Under the pieces are notes generated by a model. That model saw only the letters and a program-made list of their open reading frames with translations, ran no database searches and was not told where the DNA came from. DNA of 64,000 nucleotides from Empedobacter brevis NBRC 14943 = ATCC 43319 (GTDB lineage: Bacteria > Bacteroidota > Bacteroidia > Flavobacteriales > Weeksellaceae). A program made the position numbers and the translations under genes. The DNA is taken from positions 103,699-167,698 of the forward strand of contig NZ_KB908298.1 of NCBI RefSeq assembly GCF_000382425.1, read 5' to 3'. Shown one piece after another: positions 27,511-36,346 of the stretch (position 1 is the first letter of the stretch; each line of letters opens with the position of its first letter).

Positions 27511-29520
27511 ATGATAAAAAATATAAAGACTACATTAAGTAAAGGTACAGTTATCCCAAGTTTAACTTTTATTGTTGGAATATGTATTTTATCTGCTATT
27601 TATCCAAAACTTACAAATGAATTACTTAGTGTCATCAAAAATTTTATTTTTGTTAATCTTAATTATGTCTACGTTTGGTCTGTTACAATTTTTGTTATAT
27701 TCTTGATTTATTTAATGTTTAGTAAATACGGGAATATACGACTAGGAAAAAATGATAGTAAACCTGAATATTCTTTCTTTTCATGGATTTCAATGTTGTT
27801 TGCTGCAGGTATGGGAATTGGACTAATGTATTTTAGCGTAGCAGAACCAATACAACATTTTTCAAATGAAGTTTTTGATGGAAATTCAATCGTTAAACGT
27901 ACAAAGGATGCACAATTATATACTTTTTTTCATTGGGGAATACATGCTTGGGCTATCTACTGTATTGTTGGATTATCCTTAGCTTATTTTGCATATCGTT
28001 ACAGCTTGCCACTCTCGCTAAGAAGTTGCTTATATCCTTTGCTTAAAGATAAAATAAAGGGGCGATGGGGTAATATGATTGATATTTTTGCTCTATGCAG
28101 TACTTTTTTTGGGATTACAACTACTTTAGGATTTGGCGTAGTTCAAATTAACTCTGGTTTAGAAACTTTAGGAATTTTACCAGAAAGTAGCTTTCTCTAT
28201 CAAGTGTTGATTGTGATAGTTTTAGTTTCACTTTCTATAATTTCTGCTGTAAGTGGTGTTGACAAAGGAGTACGAATATTAAGTAATATCAATATTGCGA
28301 GTGTAATAATACTTTTACTTTTTGTTCTAGCTTTAGGCCCCACGGTCTATCTAATTAATAGTTTTACAGAAGGTATTGGAAATTATATCACCAATTTCTT
28401 TAATCTTACTTTTAGCACACATGTTTATGAAACAGAAATGCAATCATGGTTTTATGATTGGACAATATTATATTGGGCTTGGTGGATCTCGTGGTCTCCA
28501 TATGTAGGATTATTTATAGCAAAAATTTCAAAAGGTAGAACTATAAGAGAGTTTGTTACAGCTGTTTTAATTATACCAACATTATTTAATTTCATATGGA
28601 TGTCTATTTTTGGTAATAGTGCTATATGGTTAGATATTAATGTAGCAGATGGTATATTGAGTAAGCTTTCTAAAAATCCGGATGCATTAATGTTTAGATT
28701 TCTGGAATATTTACCTTTAAGCAATGTAGCGAGTTTTTTTACAGTAATGATAATCATCATTTTCTTTGTTACTTCTGCTGATTCAGGAATTTTCGTTATG
28801 AATAGTATTGCTACTAAAAATGCTAAAGTTTCACCTAAATGGCAAACTATAGGATGGGGCGTTTTACTCGCTATACTGGCTTTATTATTATTAAATGCAG
28901 GGGGGTTAGCATCTCTTCAAAGCATGACATTGATTACGGCATTACCATTTTCTATTATTATGTTATTGTTCATTGTGAGTCTTTTAAAAGCTTTATCCAT
29001 AGATAAAAGTTATTATGAACGTGATTTTTCAGTATCAACTATACCTTGGTCAGGCGCCTCATGGAGAAATCGATTAAAACAAATTATTTCATTTAATGAT
29101 AAGAACAATGTTAACAACTTTCTTAAAACAATCGTAAAAGAAGCGTTTATAGATTTACAGAAAGAATTTGCCGAAAATAATATACAAGTAAAAATAAATT
29201 ATTATGAAAATCCCGAAAGAATTGAAATTGAAATTAAGTATGATATTGTAAACAATTTTATTTATGGAGTTAAAAATGATTCAAAAATAGTTTCTGATTA
29301 TCTCCTTAATGAAGATAATTTACCAGATATTGAAAATAATCGGTCTTTTTATCCAAAATCTTATTTTGGCGATGACAGAGTAGGATACGATGTTCAACTA
29401 TTTACCAAAAACGAATTGATTTCAGATGTATTAAAACATTATGAACGTTTTATTGAAATTATTTCTGAAGAAAAAAATGAAATGTTTATAAGTAGTAACA
29501 CAAATCAAAGATTAAAATAA
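27511..29520 (+). CDS. BCCT-family betaine/carnitine/choline transporter
   Basis: 669 residues, about 12 membrane segments in the first 510. Signature residues: GMGIGLMYFSVAEP (about residue 100), FFHWGIHAWAIY, and the WTILYWAWWISWSPYVGLFIA region that lines the quaternary-amine site. The last 150 residues are a soluble domain, as in longer BCCT proteins. It would import betaine or a related compound using an ion gradient. It stands alone; whether it is cargo of the upstream element or chromosomal is unclear. Confidence 0.94.
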   Translation: MIKNIKTTLSKGTVIPSLTFIVGICILSAIYPKLTNELLSVIKNFIFVNLNYVYVWSVTIFVIFLIYLMFSKYGNIRLGKNDSKPEYSFFSWISMLFAAGMGIGLMYFSVAEPIQHFSNEVFDGNSIVKRTKDAQLYTFFHWGIHAWAIYCIVGLSLAYFAYRYSLPLSLRSCLYPLLKDKIKGRWGNMIDIFALCSTFFGITTTLGFGVVQINSGLETLGILPESSFLYQVLIVIVLVSLSIISAVSGVDKGVRILSNINIASVIILLLFVLALGPTVYLINSFTEGIGNYITNFFNLTFSTHVYETEMQSWFYDWTILYWAWWISWSPYVGLFIAKISKGRTIREFVTAVLIIPTLFNFIWMSIFGNSAIWLDINVADGILSKLSKNPDALMFRFLEYLPLSNVASFFTVMIIIIFFVTSADSGIFVMNSIATKNAKVSPKWQTIGWGVLLAILALLLLNAGGLASLQSMTLITALPFSIIMLLFIVSLLKALSIDKSYYERDFSVSTIPWSGASWRNRLKQIISFNDKNNVNNFLKTIVKEAFIDLQKEFAENNIQVKINYYENPERIEIEIKYDIVNNFIYGVKNDSKIVSDYLLNEDNLPDIENNRSFYPKSYFGDDRVGYDVQLFTKNELISDVLKHYERFIEIISEEKNEMFISSNTNQRLK

Positions 29521-29662
29521 GAAGTATTTTAATCTTTGATTTGTATAAATATATTTTCAAAACCATGCCGATAATTTATAAATTATGTAATATAAAGTAA
29601 TTATTAATTGTTTATATTACATACAGAATACAAAGTTTATATAATAATTTTAAACTATTAAA

Positions 29663-31138
29663 TTAAAATCTTGATATAAAACTATACAACTCATCTTTAG
29701 GTGATAAGTTTAATTTTTTTCTTAACCTATATTTTTTTGAATCTATAGACTTGACAGAAGAATTTGTATAAATTGCAATCTTTTTTGTGTCAAAATTCAA
29801 TTTCAAAAAACTACATAATCTTAATTCTGTAGTAGATAAAGCTGGAAATTTTATTAATAGATTCTGAGTAAAATTTGGATATACTTCATGAAACTTCGTA
29901 TAGAAAGCTTGTTCGTCATTTTTAGCAAGAGTTATTAAATCTTCTAGTTGATTGGTAGACTCCGATTCTTTTTTAGAATAAGCAGATTTTTCATTATGAC
30001 TATTCAAATATTCAGTGGGACTAACTTCTCTCTTATTTTTTTTCTTTTTTATAATATAATATAATATAACTGCGATGAAAATAGAAAAAATTAAACCAGT
30101 ATATAGGAGAAAGCTTATATTTAACGGTTGCTCTTTCTTTGAATAAATATAATTGGATGTTTTATTTACTGTTTTCTTTTCTATTACTCTTAGGCTATCA
30201 TTTAACCTTTTATAATGCTCTAAATTTTCATATGATACCTTGTAATTTCCTAATTGTTTATTTGCTTCAGCTAACATTGGATAAATATTTTTTTCAGCAT
30301 CTGGCATGTTATATTTTTTTGAAAGCTGAATGGCTTTTATCAAGTATTTTTCAGCTCTTTCAAATTCTTTTTCAGTATTGGCTATTCCACCTAAAGTCTT
30401 ATAAATATAAATTAACCCACTTTTATCAATTCTTTTCGCATAAGTATTTTTTGCAAATAATATATATTTTTTTGATTGTTTAATATCATTCTTATATAAA
30501 TATATACTTCCTATAACTGTGGAGGTATTTGCTAAATAAATGTCTTTTTTACTATTGTTTGTACTTATTTTTTTTGCATATTCAAATGCTTTTATTGAAT
30601 AATCAAGCATCTTATTAACATCGCCATCGTATGCTTCATAATAAGAAGCATATGAAGAATTTATATTCATTAATACTTGATATCTTTTATCAGTATCTAT
30701 AATTTTTTCTGCAAAAAAAAGTGCGCGTTCAAGTCTATTATTGGCTTCATTATATTTACCAATTTTTGTATACATCCATGCCTCAAATCTTAAGGCTCTG
30801 CACAAGAAATAATAATCTTTTATTTCCAATGCTAATGAATTTGTTTCTACCTCTATTTCAGCCAAGCTTTTTATATCTGATGTGTTATAATATACTTCCA
30901 TCGATTTCACCAAGCTTTCTAACTGTGGTAATTTGTAATGAATTTGTTTTGACTGATAGTATATCTCTGTTGTAAGTCTTAAAATTTCTTTATCACTGTA
31001 ATGAGTATACAAATCATCATTTCTGATTATAGCAATTAAACTATCAATTTTTTTTTTAGAATATTCTTGAGCAAAAGTAGTAACATGAATAATAATGAAA
31101 AGAAAAACTGAGACTCTCTTTTTAAAAGGATGATTCAT
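29663..31138 (-). CDS. TPR membrane regulator with LuxR-type HTH
   Basis: 491 residues. Signal peptide (TTFAQ), then TPR-type helical repeats (about 120-310, e.g. AWMYTKIGKYNEANNRLERAL, AEKYLIKAIQLSKKY), one membrane segment (about 340-362), and a C-terminal LuxR-like HTH (about 425-491; LSTTELRLCSFLKLNFDTKK and SVKSIDSKKYRLRKKL). This design senses something outside and binds DNA inside. It diverges from the adhesin gene at 31402, so control of that gene is a natural guess. No phosphoacceptor domain. Confidence 0.88.
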   Translation of the reverse strand: MNHPFKKRVSVFLFIIIHVTTFAQEYSKKKIDSLIAIIRNDDLYTHYSDKEILRLTTEIYYQSKQIHYKLPQLESLVKSMEVYYNTSDIKSLAEIEVETNSLALEIKDYYFLCRALRFEAWMYTKIGKYNEANNRLERALFFAEKIIDTDKRYQVLMNINSSYASYYEAYDGDVNKMLDYSIKAFEYAKKISTNNSKKDIYLANTSTVIGSIYLYKNDIKQSKKYILFAKNTYAKRIDKSGLIYIYKTLGGIANTEKEFERAEKYLIKAIQLSKKYNMPDAEKNIYPMLAEANKQLGNYKVSYENLEHYKRLNDSLRVIEKKTVNKTSNYIYSKKEQPLNISFLLYTGLIFSIFIAVILYYIIKKKKNKREVSPTEYLNSHNEKSAYSKKESESTNQLEDLITLAKNDEQAFYTKFHEVYPNFTQNLLIKFPALSTTELRLCSFLKLNFDTKKIAIYTNSSVKSIDSKKYRLRKKLNLSPKDELYSFISRF

Positions 31139-31210
31139 TATAGATAATATTTTAGATACAAATAAAAAATAAAAAGTCCACTTCTTTTTTTTGAAATTTC
31201 AAAAAATAAG

Positions 31211-31310
31211 AATATGAGTAATATTGAGTAAATATGAGTAGTTGTGATTGTCTAGAGTATGCTATTTAAAATTTTATAGCATATAAATTTGTCCTACTGT
31301 TAGATAGGAC
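31211..31310. promoter_or_regulatory. Phased repeats and two inverted repeats upstream of adhesin
   Basis: Three head-to-tail 10-bp repeats (AATATGAGTA, ATATTGAGTA, AATATGAGTA) lie at 31211-31240. They are followed by inverted repeats TATGCTAT/ATAGCATA (31258-31265 with 31276-31283) and GTCCTA/TAGGAC (31291-31296 with 31305-31310). All lie in the 263-bp divergent gap between the TPR-LuxR regulator and the adhesin, about 90-190 bp before the adhesin start. They are likely binding sites; the binder is unknown. Confidence 0.45.
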
Positions 31311-31401
31311 GCTATAATTTCATTATTAAGAGAGAATTCACTTAACAAAATGTCTTTTACAGTTTTTACAAATCAATAAAATAATACTAAAAAACTTATT
31401 T

Positions 31402-33171
31402 ATGAAAAAGAATTTATTTTGTCTTTTACTTTTATCAATTTCTTCACTTTCATTAGCCCAAGTTGGAATAAATACTGAAGATCCTAAAGCCACATTAGAT
31501 GTTGTAGCTTCAGAGAATGATCCTTCAAAAATGGATGGCATAATTGCTCCCAGAATAACAGGGGAAAAATTACGCGCAAAAATATATACTAATCAACAAA
31601 CAGGAGCTCTAGTCTATGTTACCTTAGCTGATCCAACACCTTCGGGACAGACAAGTTTAGTCACCAGTGCGGGTTACTATTATTTTAATGGAAATAACTC
31701 TGTAAACAAATGGTTAAAACTATCTAATGACGAATTCGAGAATTGGAAAACTACAGGAAATTTAAATACGAATCTTTCCAAAAATTTTTTAGGAACATTA
31801 GATAATCAACCTTTAGTTATTAAAACAAACAATGTAATTACTGGTTATATCGGAAGTACTTCTACATCAAAACCAGATAGAAATATTGTTTTTGGAGAAG
31901 GTTCATTTGATAACGTTATTGACGAATCTTTAATTGCTTATAATAATGTTGCGATTGGATATCAAGCTTTAAAAAACAATACTCATTCAAGTAATAATAT
32001 TGCATTAGGTGCATATGCCTTATCGAACCAAATATCTGGTGATAATGAATTACGAAAAAAATGGGGATCTAATGTTGCAATAGGATTAAGAGCAATGGAA
32101 AGTTCAATTACTTCTCTTTGGAATGTTGCAATTGGAGAATTAGCATTAGGAAAATTAACTACAGGTTGGCAGAATGTTGCAATCGGAAATAGAGCATTGT
32201 TGTCAGCTACAACAGCAGGAAGAAACACTGCTTTAGGATCAGAGGCGTTATCTTCTTTACAAACTGGGAATGATAATTTTGCAGCAGGGTTATATGCATT
32301 AAAAAATATACAGACAGGAACAGGAAATCAATCAATAGGATGGTCTTCTGGAGGAACATTAACTACCGGTGATCATAACATTTTTATGGGGTACAGTGTT
32401 GCAAACACACTTCTATCAGGAAATAGAAACTTTATAGTTGGTCATAATGTCCAAGCATATAATACGAATCAAAGCAATCAAATGAATTTAGGTAACTTGC
32501 TATATGGAATAGGTTTTTTATCTTCTGGTGGAATTCAAAAAATAGGTATCGCAACAGGAATTAGCACTCCTCCTAAAGAAACATTGGACGTTAAAGGAAC
32601 TGCTAAAATTTCGGATTTACCTTTACATAATACATCCAACTCTATATATAACGGTTCAGATACAAAAACAAGTTCTTTTAATGCAACAAGAACTGTTGTA
32701 GCTGATGATAACGGAGTTCTTGGAACTATATCAGGATTACCAGGAAATAGCAATAATAGCAGTAGCACTTGGTCTTCACAAACCTTCAATGTAAACACGA
32801 GTAATGCTAACCAAACCATAAATGATCTAACTAATGAATCTAATTTAAAAGATTTATATATTTTAAATGATATTACAACAGGTAACAATGGATATACTGT
32901 GTCAATTACTCTACCGGTAAACATAAACAATACAAATTCAAATAGAGTCATAAGATTTATTTCTATTCCCACTCAAATTCCCTATAATGGTTTAAGATTT
33001 AATGGAAATATCGGAAATATTTCCATAGCAAATTCTAATGCAACCACAATAGTGCAGAATTCATATATTTCAATTGGTTCTGGAAATAGAGCAAGAAAAG
33101 AGACTATAATTACATTTACTGAAATTAATGGTAAATGGTATATAGACAATAGTGTTTTAAAAGCAAATTAA
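31402..33171 (+). CDS. Large secreted adhesin with YadA-head-like repeats
   Basis: 589 residues. The signal peptide ends SLAQ, then VGINTEDPKATLDVVAS, the flavobacterial N-terminal motif, and a 'GIIAPRITGEKL' region. Residues about 180-340 hold about ten turns of a 14-residue-type repeat (NVAIGYQALKNN, NIALGAYALSN, NVAIGNRALLSA, NTALGSEALSS) as in YadA/trimeric adhesin heads. The second 'IGIATGISTPPKETLDVKGTAKI' segment near 390 repeats the N-terminal motif. A C-terminal beta domain follows. Probably a trimeric surface fibre; the export route is unclear. Confidence 0.85.
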   Translation: MKKNLFCLLLLSISSLSLAQVGINTEDPKATLDVVASENDPSKMDGIIAPRITGEKLRAKIYTNQQTGALVYVTLADPTPSGQTSLVTSAGYYYFNGNNSVNKWLKLSNDEFENWKTTGNLNTNLSKNFLGTLDNQPLVIKTNNVITGYIGSTSTSKPDRNIVFGEGSFDNVIDESLIAYNNVAIGYQALKNNTHSSNNIALGAYALSNQISGDNELRKKWGSNVAIGLRAMESSITSLWNVAIGELALGKLTTGWQNVAIGNRALLSATTAGRNTALGSEALSSLQTGNDNFAAGLYALKNIQTGTGNQSIGWSSGGTLTTGDHNIFMGYSVANTLLSGNRNFIVGHNVQAYNTNQSNQMNLGNLLYGIGFLSSGGIQKIGIATGISTPPKETLDVKGTAKISDLPLHNTSNSIYNGSDTKTSSFNATRTVVADDNGVLGTISGLPGNSNNSSSTWSSQTFNVNTSNANQTINDLTNESNLKDLYILNDITTGNNGYTVSITLPVNINNTNSNRVIRFISIPTQIPYNGLRFNGNIGNISIANSNATTIVQNSYISIGSGNRARKETIITFTEINGKWYIDNSVLKAN

Positions 33172-33187
33172 TCATAAAAAAAGAAAA

Positions 33188-33601
33188 TTGAATTTTAAAG
33201 AAATACATTTAGGACATTTAATTAAAATAAAAGTAACTGAAAGCAATATTAAAATAGACCGTATTTGCAATTTTATGAAATGTACTCCTGAAGAGGTTGA
33301 TAAAATGTATAAAAAAGAAAATTTACCATCAGATATTTTGTTGAAATGGAGTAAACTATTAGAATATGATTTTTTTAGAATCTATTCTCAGCATCTGATA
33401 CTATATGCTCCTGTTTCAGCAGATAAAAGTAAAAGAAATAAAACGAAGCTACCCATGTTTCGAAAAAATATTTATACACAAGAAATCATTGATTTTATAT
33501 TAGAACAAATTAAAACAAAACAAATGACAAAAATAGAAGTGATAGATCGATATAGAATTCCTAAGACAACATTATACAAATGGATAAATAAACACGGCTA
33601 A
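33188..33601 (+). CDS. Small HTH protein, first of a pair
   Basis: 137 residues starting at TTG (MNFKEIHLGHLIKIKV); no ATG fits this conserved-looking start, so TTG is the likely initiator. The protein has RICNFMKCTPEEVDKMYKK and LEYDFFRIYSQHLILYAP, and a C-terminal HTH (KIEVIDRYRIPKTTLYKWIN) of the kind found in IS3-type OrfA proteins. I recall similar 130-residue proteins in Chryseobacterium-type genomes next to secreted proteins. It begins 16 bp after the adhesin stop. Confidence 0.72.
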   Translation: MNFKEIHLGHLIKIKVTESNIKIDRICNFMKCTPEEVDKMYKKENLPSDILLKWSKLLEYDFFRIYSQHLILYAPVSADKSKRNKTKLPMFRKNIYTQEIIDFILEQIKTKQMTKIEVIDRYRIPKTTLYKWINKHG

Positions 33602-33628
33602 TCATTTAATGTAATAAGAATATCTTCT

Positions 33629-33949
33629 ATGAAAAAGCAACCAAATTATAAAGCTATATTTTTAGATATTTTGCATAAAAAGCAAAATAAATTAAAAGAA
33701 TGCCAATTTTTATTAAATAAAAAGGTATTATCTGTATTAGATGTGGTAGAACTAAATCGTATTATTTTTGAAGATGTAGAAGTTAAATGCCAAAATGAAA
33801 ATTCAAGATATCGTTCTTATAATGAAGCAACTATTTTAAAAATTCTTAATTATCAAAAAAAAAATCAACTTAACAATTCTCAACTTGCTAAAAAATTTAA
33901 TCTCAGTAGAAATACTGTAAGCAAATGGAAAAAATCATTTGTTATATAA
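33629..33949 (+). CDS. Small HTH protein, second of a pair
   Basis: 106 residues. The C-terminal half is a helix-turn-helix (ILKILNYQKKNQLNNSQLAK then FNLSRNTVSKWKK), again IS3-OrfA-like, and the N-terminal half has LLNKKVLSVLDVVELNRIIF. No catalytic transposase part follows, so this is a free-standing DNA-binding protein rather than an active transposase. It is 27 bp after its partner. Both may regulate the adhesin operon; this is inference from position. Confidence 0.72.
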   Translation: MKKQPNYKAIFLDILHKKQNKLKECQFLLNKKVLSVLDVVELNRIIFEDVEVKCQNENSRYRSYNEATILKILNYQKKNQLNNSQLAKKFNLSRNTVSKWKKSFVI

Positions 33950-33967
33950 TTATATAACAAATGATTT
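33932..33967. terminator. 36-bp perfect palindrome, bidirectional terminator
   Basis: The palindrome is symmetric about 33949/33950, with CATTTGTTATATAA mirrored exactly and flanked by A and T runs. It includes the stop codon of the second HTH gene, so it should stop transcription from either side. Confidence 0.75.
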
Positions 33968-34038
33968 CTCTTTCAGAAAATCAACCATACATTACTAACT
34001 CTTTAAACCAATCAATCTTACACTCAATTAGTGCTACT

Positions 34039-34070
34039 CAAGCCAAGTAATTAAACACTTGGCTTTTTTA
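34039..34070 (+). terminator. Terminator-like hairpin
   Basis: AGCCAAGT/ACTTGGCT has an 8-nt loop and is followed by TTTTTTATTTT. It lies 90 bp after the HTH pair. The region from 34071 to 34307 and from 34428 to 34855 shows nothing else coding. Confidence 0.65.
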
Positions 34071-34307
34071 TTTTCAAGATTAAGTAAAAATATTCAATAA
34101 AATCTAATAGTGATCCTATATATTATTCATATCTTTTTTTGCAGTACGTATACTAATAATACAAAATCACTATATTTAAATAGAAAATTCAGTATTTTTA
34201 TTAATTCTCTAAAAAGATATTATTTCTAATATTCATATTTTATGTTTTACAAACTAACTTTATGAATAGATTTTCCTTTTTAAGACAAGAAGTTAATAAA
34301 ATTAAAT

Positions 34308-34427
34308 CTAAAAGGTTTTATCTTGGATTAACCTAAAATAAGTCCAAATTATTATTGCGGTTAGTACCGCAGTCAATAGTAAAATTTGAATTGTTCGTAA
34401 ACATCCGTTTTTTTCGTATTTCGCCAT
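34308..34427 (-). CDS. Tiny membrane protein
   Basis: 39 codons, ATG at 34427, stop TAG at 34308. A basic N-terminus (MAKYEKNGCLR) is followed by one membrane helix (IQILLLTAVLTAIIIWTYF) and a short charged tail (RLIQDKTF). The stretch has more G+C (e.g. GCGGTACTAACC) than the surrounding gaps, which suggests selection. A TTATTGTAATATAC motif lies about 40-50 bp upstream and recurs near the AraC gene at 36078. Function unknown. Confidence 0.5.
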   Translation of the reverse strand: MAKYEKNGCLRTIQILLLTAVLTAIIIWTYFRLIQDKTF

Positions 34428-34855
34428 AGAGTATACTTTAATTTTTTTAATTTATTAGAAGAGGTTATTGTAATATACGCTATTTTAAATAAGATTTAGG
34501 TATTATATTTATTCTATTCTGAAAATACTTACAAGGAATTGAAAATAAATATATTAAAACAACATAGTACACTAGATAAAATATTTTCAAAAAAAAGCGG
34601 CATAAACTTTAATATTTACTTGTTTATGAACTCAAATATTTAATAGTTTAGATTCAACTATTTTTTTGATGAAAATAATTTTACATTTTTATTTGAATAA
34701 TGTGAGAAAAATATTTTTTTTCACAATTATTTTAATTTGTGTATAAACTTTACTAATAGACTAATAGCTGGCAATTTTTTTATATTAAAACCAGTAATTC
34801 TCGTTGGTTTATGGTTTTACTTTTGAAAAAAACTACTTTATATCTCGTTTCTTTT

Positions 34856-35068
34856 TCAATCTTTGGAAGAGATTTCGAATATTTTTAATTGCATTTTGAT
34901 TGCAGATAAATATTGTTTTAATTCAACAACAGTAATATGATTACTTTGAGAAAAAATTATAGGAGTCTCTAGCAAAAGAATATACAATTCTGGAAATTTT
35001 TTCCGAATCCTCATCGTCGTCAAAAGAATTTCATTCGTTAATCTATGTATTTTTTCGTTCTTGTCCAT
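34856..35068 (-). CDS. Small protein of unknown function
   Basis: 70 residues, entirely helical in character, with HRLTNEILLTTMRIRKKFPE and ITVVELKQYLSAIKMQLKIF. No signal or membrane segment. It sits between the tiny membrane protein and a CsbD-like stress protein on the same strand, so a stress-related role is possible. Such 65-75-residue proteins near CsbD genes are common in flavobacteria, as far as I recall; the family is not named. Confidence 0.6.
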   Translation of the reverse strand: MDKNEKIHRLTNEILLTTMRIRKKFPELYILLLETPIIFSQSNHITVVELKQYLSAIKMQLKIFEISSKD

Positions 35069-35178
35069 AACTGGTTGTAATTAAAATTGTTTATTCTAGT
35101 CATAAGGACTTTTCTTTTAACAAGAAGGACAGGAAAAATAATTCCTATCCTTCTTGAATATGATTCATCTAATAGATT

Positions 35179-35421
35179 TTATGAAGTAAGTCCGTTCGAT
35201 TTTACATTTGTAGCTTTCTTAATAATGTTCATAACTTCATCTGCCTTTTTATTAAGTCTATTCCCTACTCTTTCAATCAATTCATTTTCCTTACCAGGTT
35301 CAAATTTTAAATCTGAATCCGTAAGTTGCGAAAATTTTTCTTTAAGTTCTTTTGACTGTTCATTCCAGTCTCCAATAATTTTAAATTTTTCGCTACCGTT
35401 TTTGTTTGAATTTGTATCCAT
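35179..35421 (-). CDS. CsbD-like general stress protein
   Basis: 80 residues. FKIIGDWNEQSKELKEKFSQ fits the CsbD-type pattern (GxWNexkgklKekf..Ltd), continuing LTDSDLKFEPGKENELIERV and ending with a helical tail. Small, hydrophilic, likely induced by stress through an alternative regulator. TGTAATATA occurs upstream on the minus strand at 35484-35492. The overlapping plus-strand frame is a shadow of this gene. Confidence 0.82.
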   Translation of the reverse strand: MDTNSNKNGSEKFKIIGDWNEQSKELKEKFSQLTDSDLKFEPGKENELIERVGNRLNKKADEVMNIIKKATNVKSNGLTS

Positions 35422-35517
35422 AATTCATGATTTTTATTGTAACTGAATTGTTACTTAACAAAGGTGGTTATAAATAAATAGGATATATTACATATATAAT
35501 TAAGATAGTTACACATA

Positions 35518-36078
35518 TCACAGATTTTCTAAATTCCCTTTTCGTTTTTGCTTCAGTTGCTTATAAAAAGAAGGAGAAAGCCCAGTTATCTTTTTAAATT
35601 GATTGGATAAATGAGCAACGCTGCTATAATTTAACTTATAAGATATTTCTGTAAGATTTAACTCATCATATAAAAGCAATTCTTTTACGCGTTCTATTTT
35701 ATGCATAATGATAAATTGTTGCAGTGTAATTCCTTTTACTTCAGAAAACGTATTAGAAAGATAAGTATAATCATAGCCCAATTTATGGCTGATATAGTCT
35801 GAATAATTCTCTTTAGGAAGTTCCTCTGAGTGATGAATCATTTCTGTTATTACATTCTTTATTTTTTCAATCAGAATACTTTTTTTATCATCTAAAAGTT
35901 CCAATCCCGATTTCAATAAATTTTCCTTAAGCTTTTCTCGCTGCTCTTCTGTTATTCCTTCTAAAACTTCAGCCATTCCCAAATCAACTACTACATATTT
36001 AAGCCCTATTTTCTTTAGCTCTTCTTCTACCATCATCTTACAACGTAGACTCACCATATATTTTATGTATAGTTTCAT
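35518..36078 (-). CDS. AraC-type regulator, short flavobacterial form
   Basis: 186 residues. The N-terminal MKLYIKYMVSLRCKMMVEEE and VVVDLGMAEVLE (an HMA-like fold) are followed by a C-terminal AraC domain (about 85-180) with YTYLSNTFSEVKGITLQQF and LNLTEISYKLNYSSVAHLSN and FKKITGLSPS. This short form is widespread in flavobacteria beside stress genes. It may control the CsbD cluster. The N-terminal domain could bind metal or a small ligand, which is inference. Confidence 0.85.
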   Translation of the reverse strand: MKLYIKYMVSLRCKMMVEEELKKIGLKYVVVDLGMAEVLEGITEEQREKLKENLLKSGLELLDDKKSILIEKIKNVITEMIHHSEELPKENYSDYISHKLGYDYTYLSNTFSEVKGITLQQFIIMHKIERVKELLLYDELNLTEISYKLNYSSVAHLSNQFKKITGLSPSFYKQLKQKRKGNLENL

Positions 36079-36346
36079 TTAGATATAATTTATGTTTAGC
36101 TTTTAGGAAGTTACAGCTATTTACGAAGTTTTTACCTATAACTGTATACTTCATTACAAAATAATGTTTTGATGATTATTGTAATATACACAATGATACG
36201 ATTGATTCTTTCTTGAAAAAACAAAAAAATTACCGCTGTAGAATAAGGATTATAATTGAGTGGTTTGTAAAAATATATTCCTAACTTGCAATACGATAAT
36301 TAAAATTGTTTACTTAAGTGGATGATTTCTAAAATCTTCTTAAAAA

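Noticed and set aside
35087..35446. 119-residue plus-strand frame
   Set aside because: It is the antisense shadow of the CsbD-like gene at 35179-35421, which has a recognisable family pattern.
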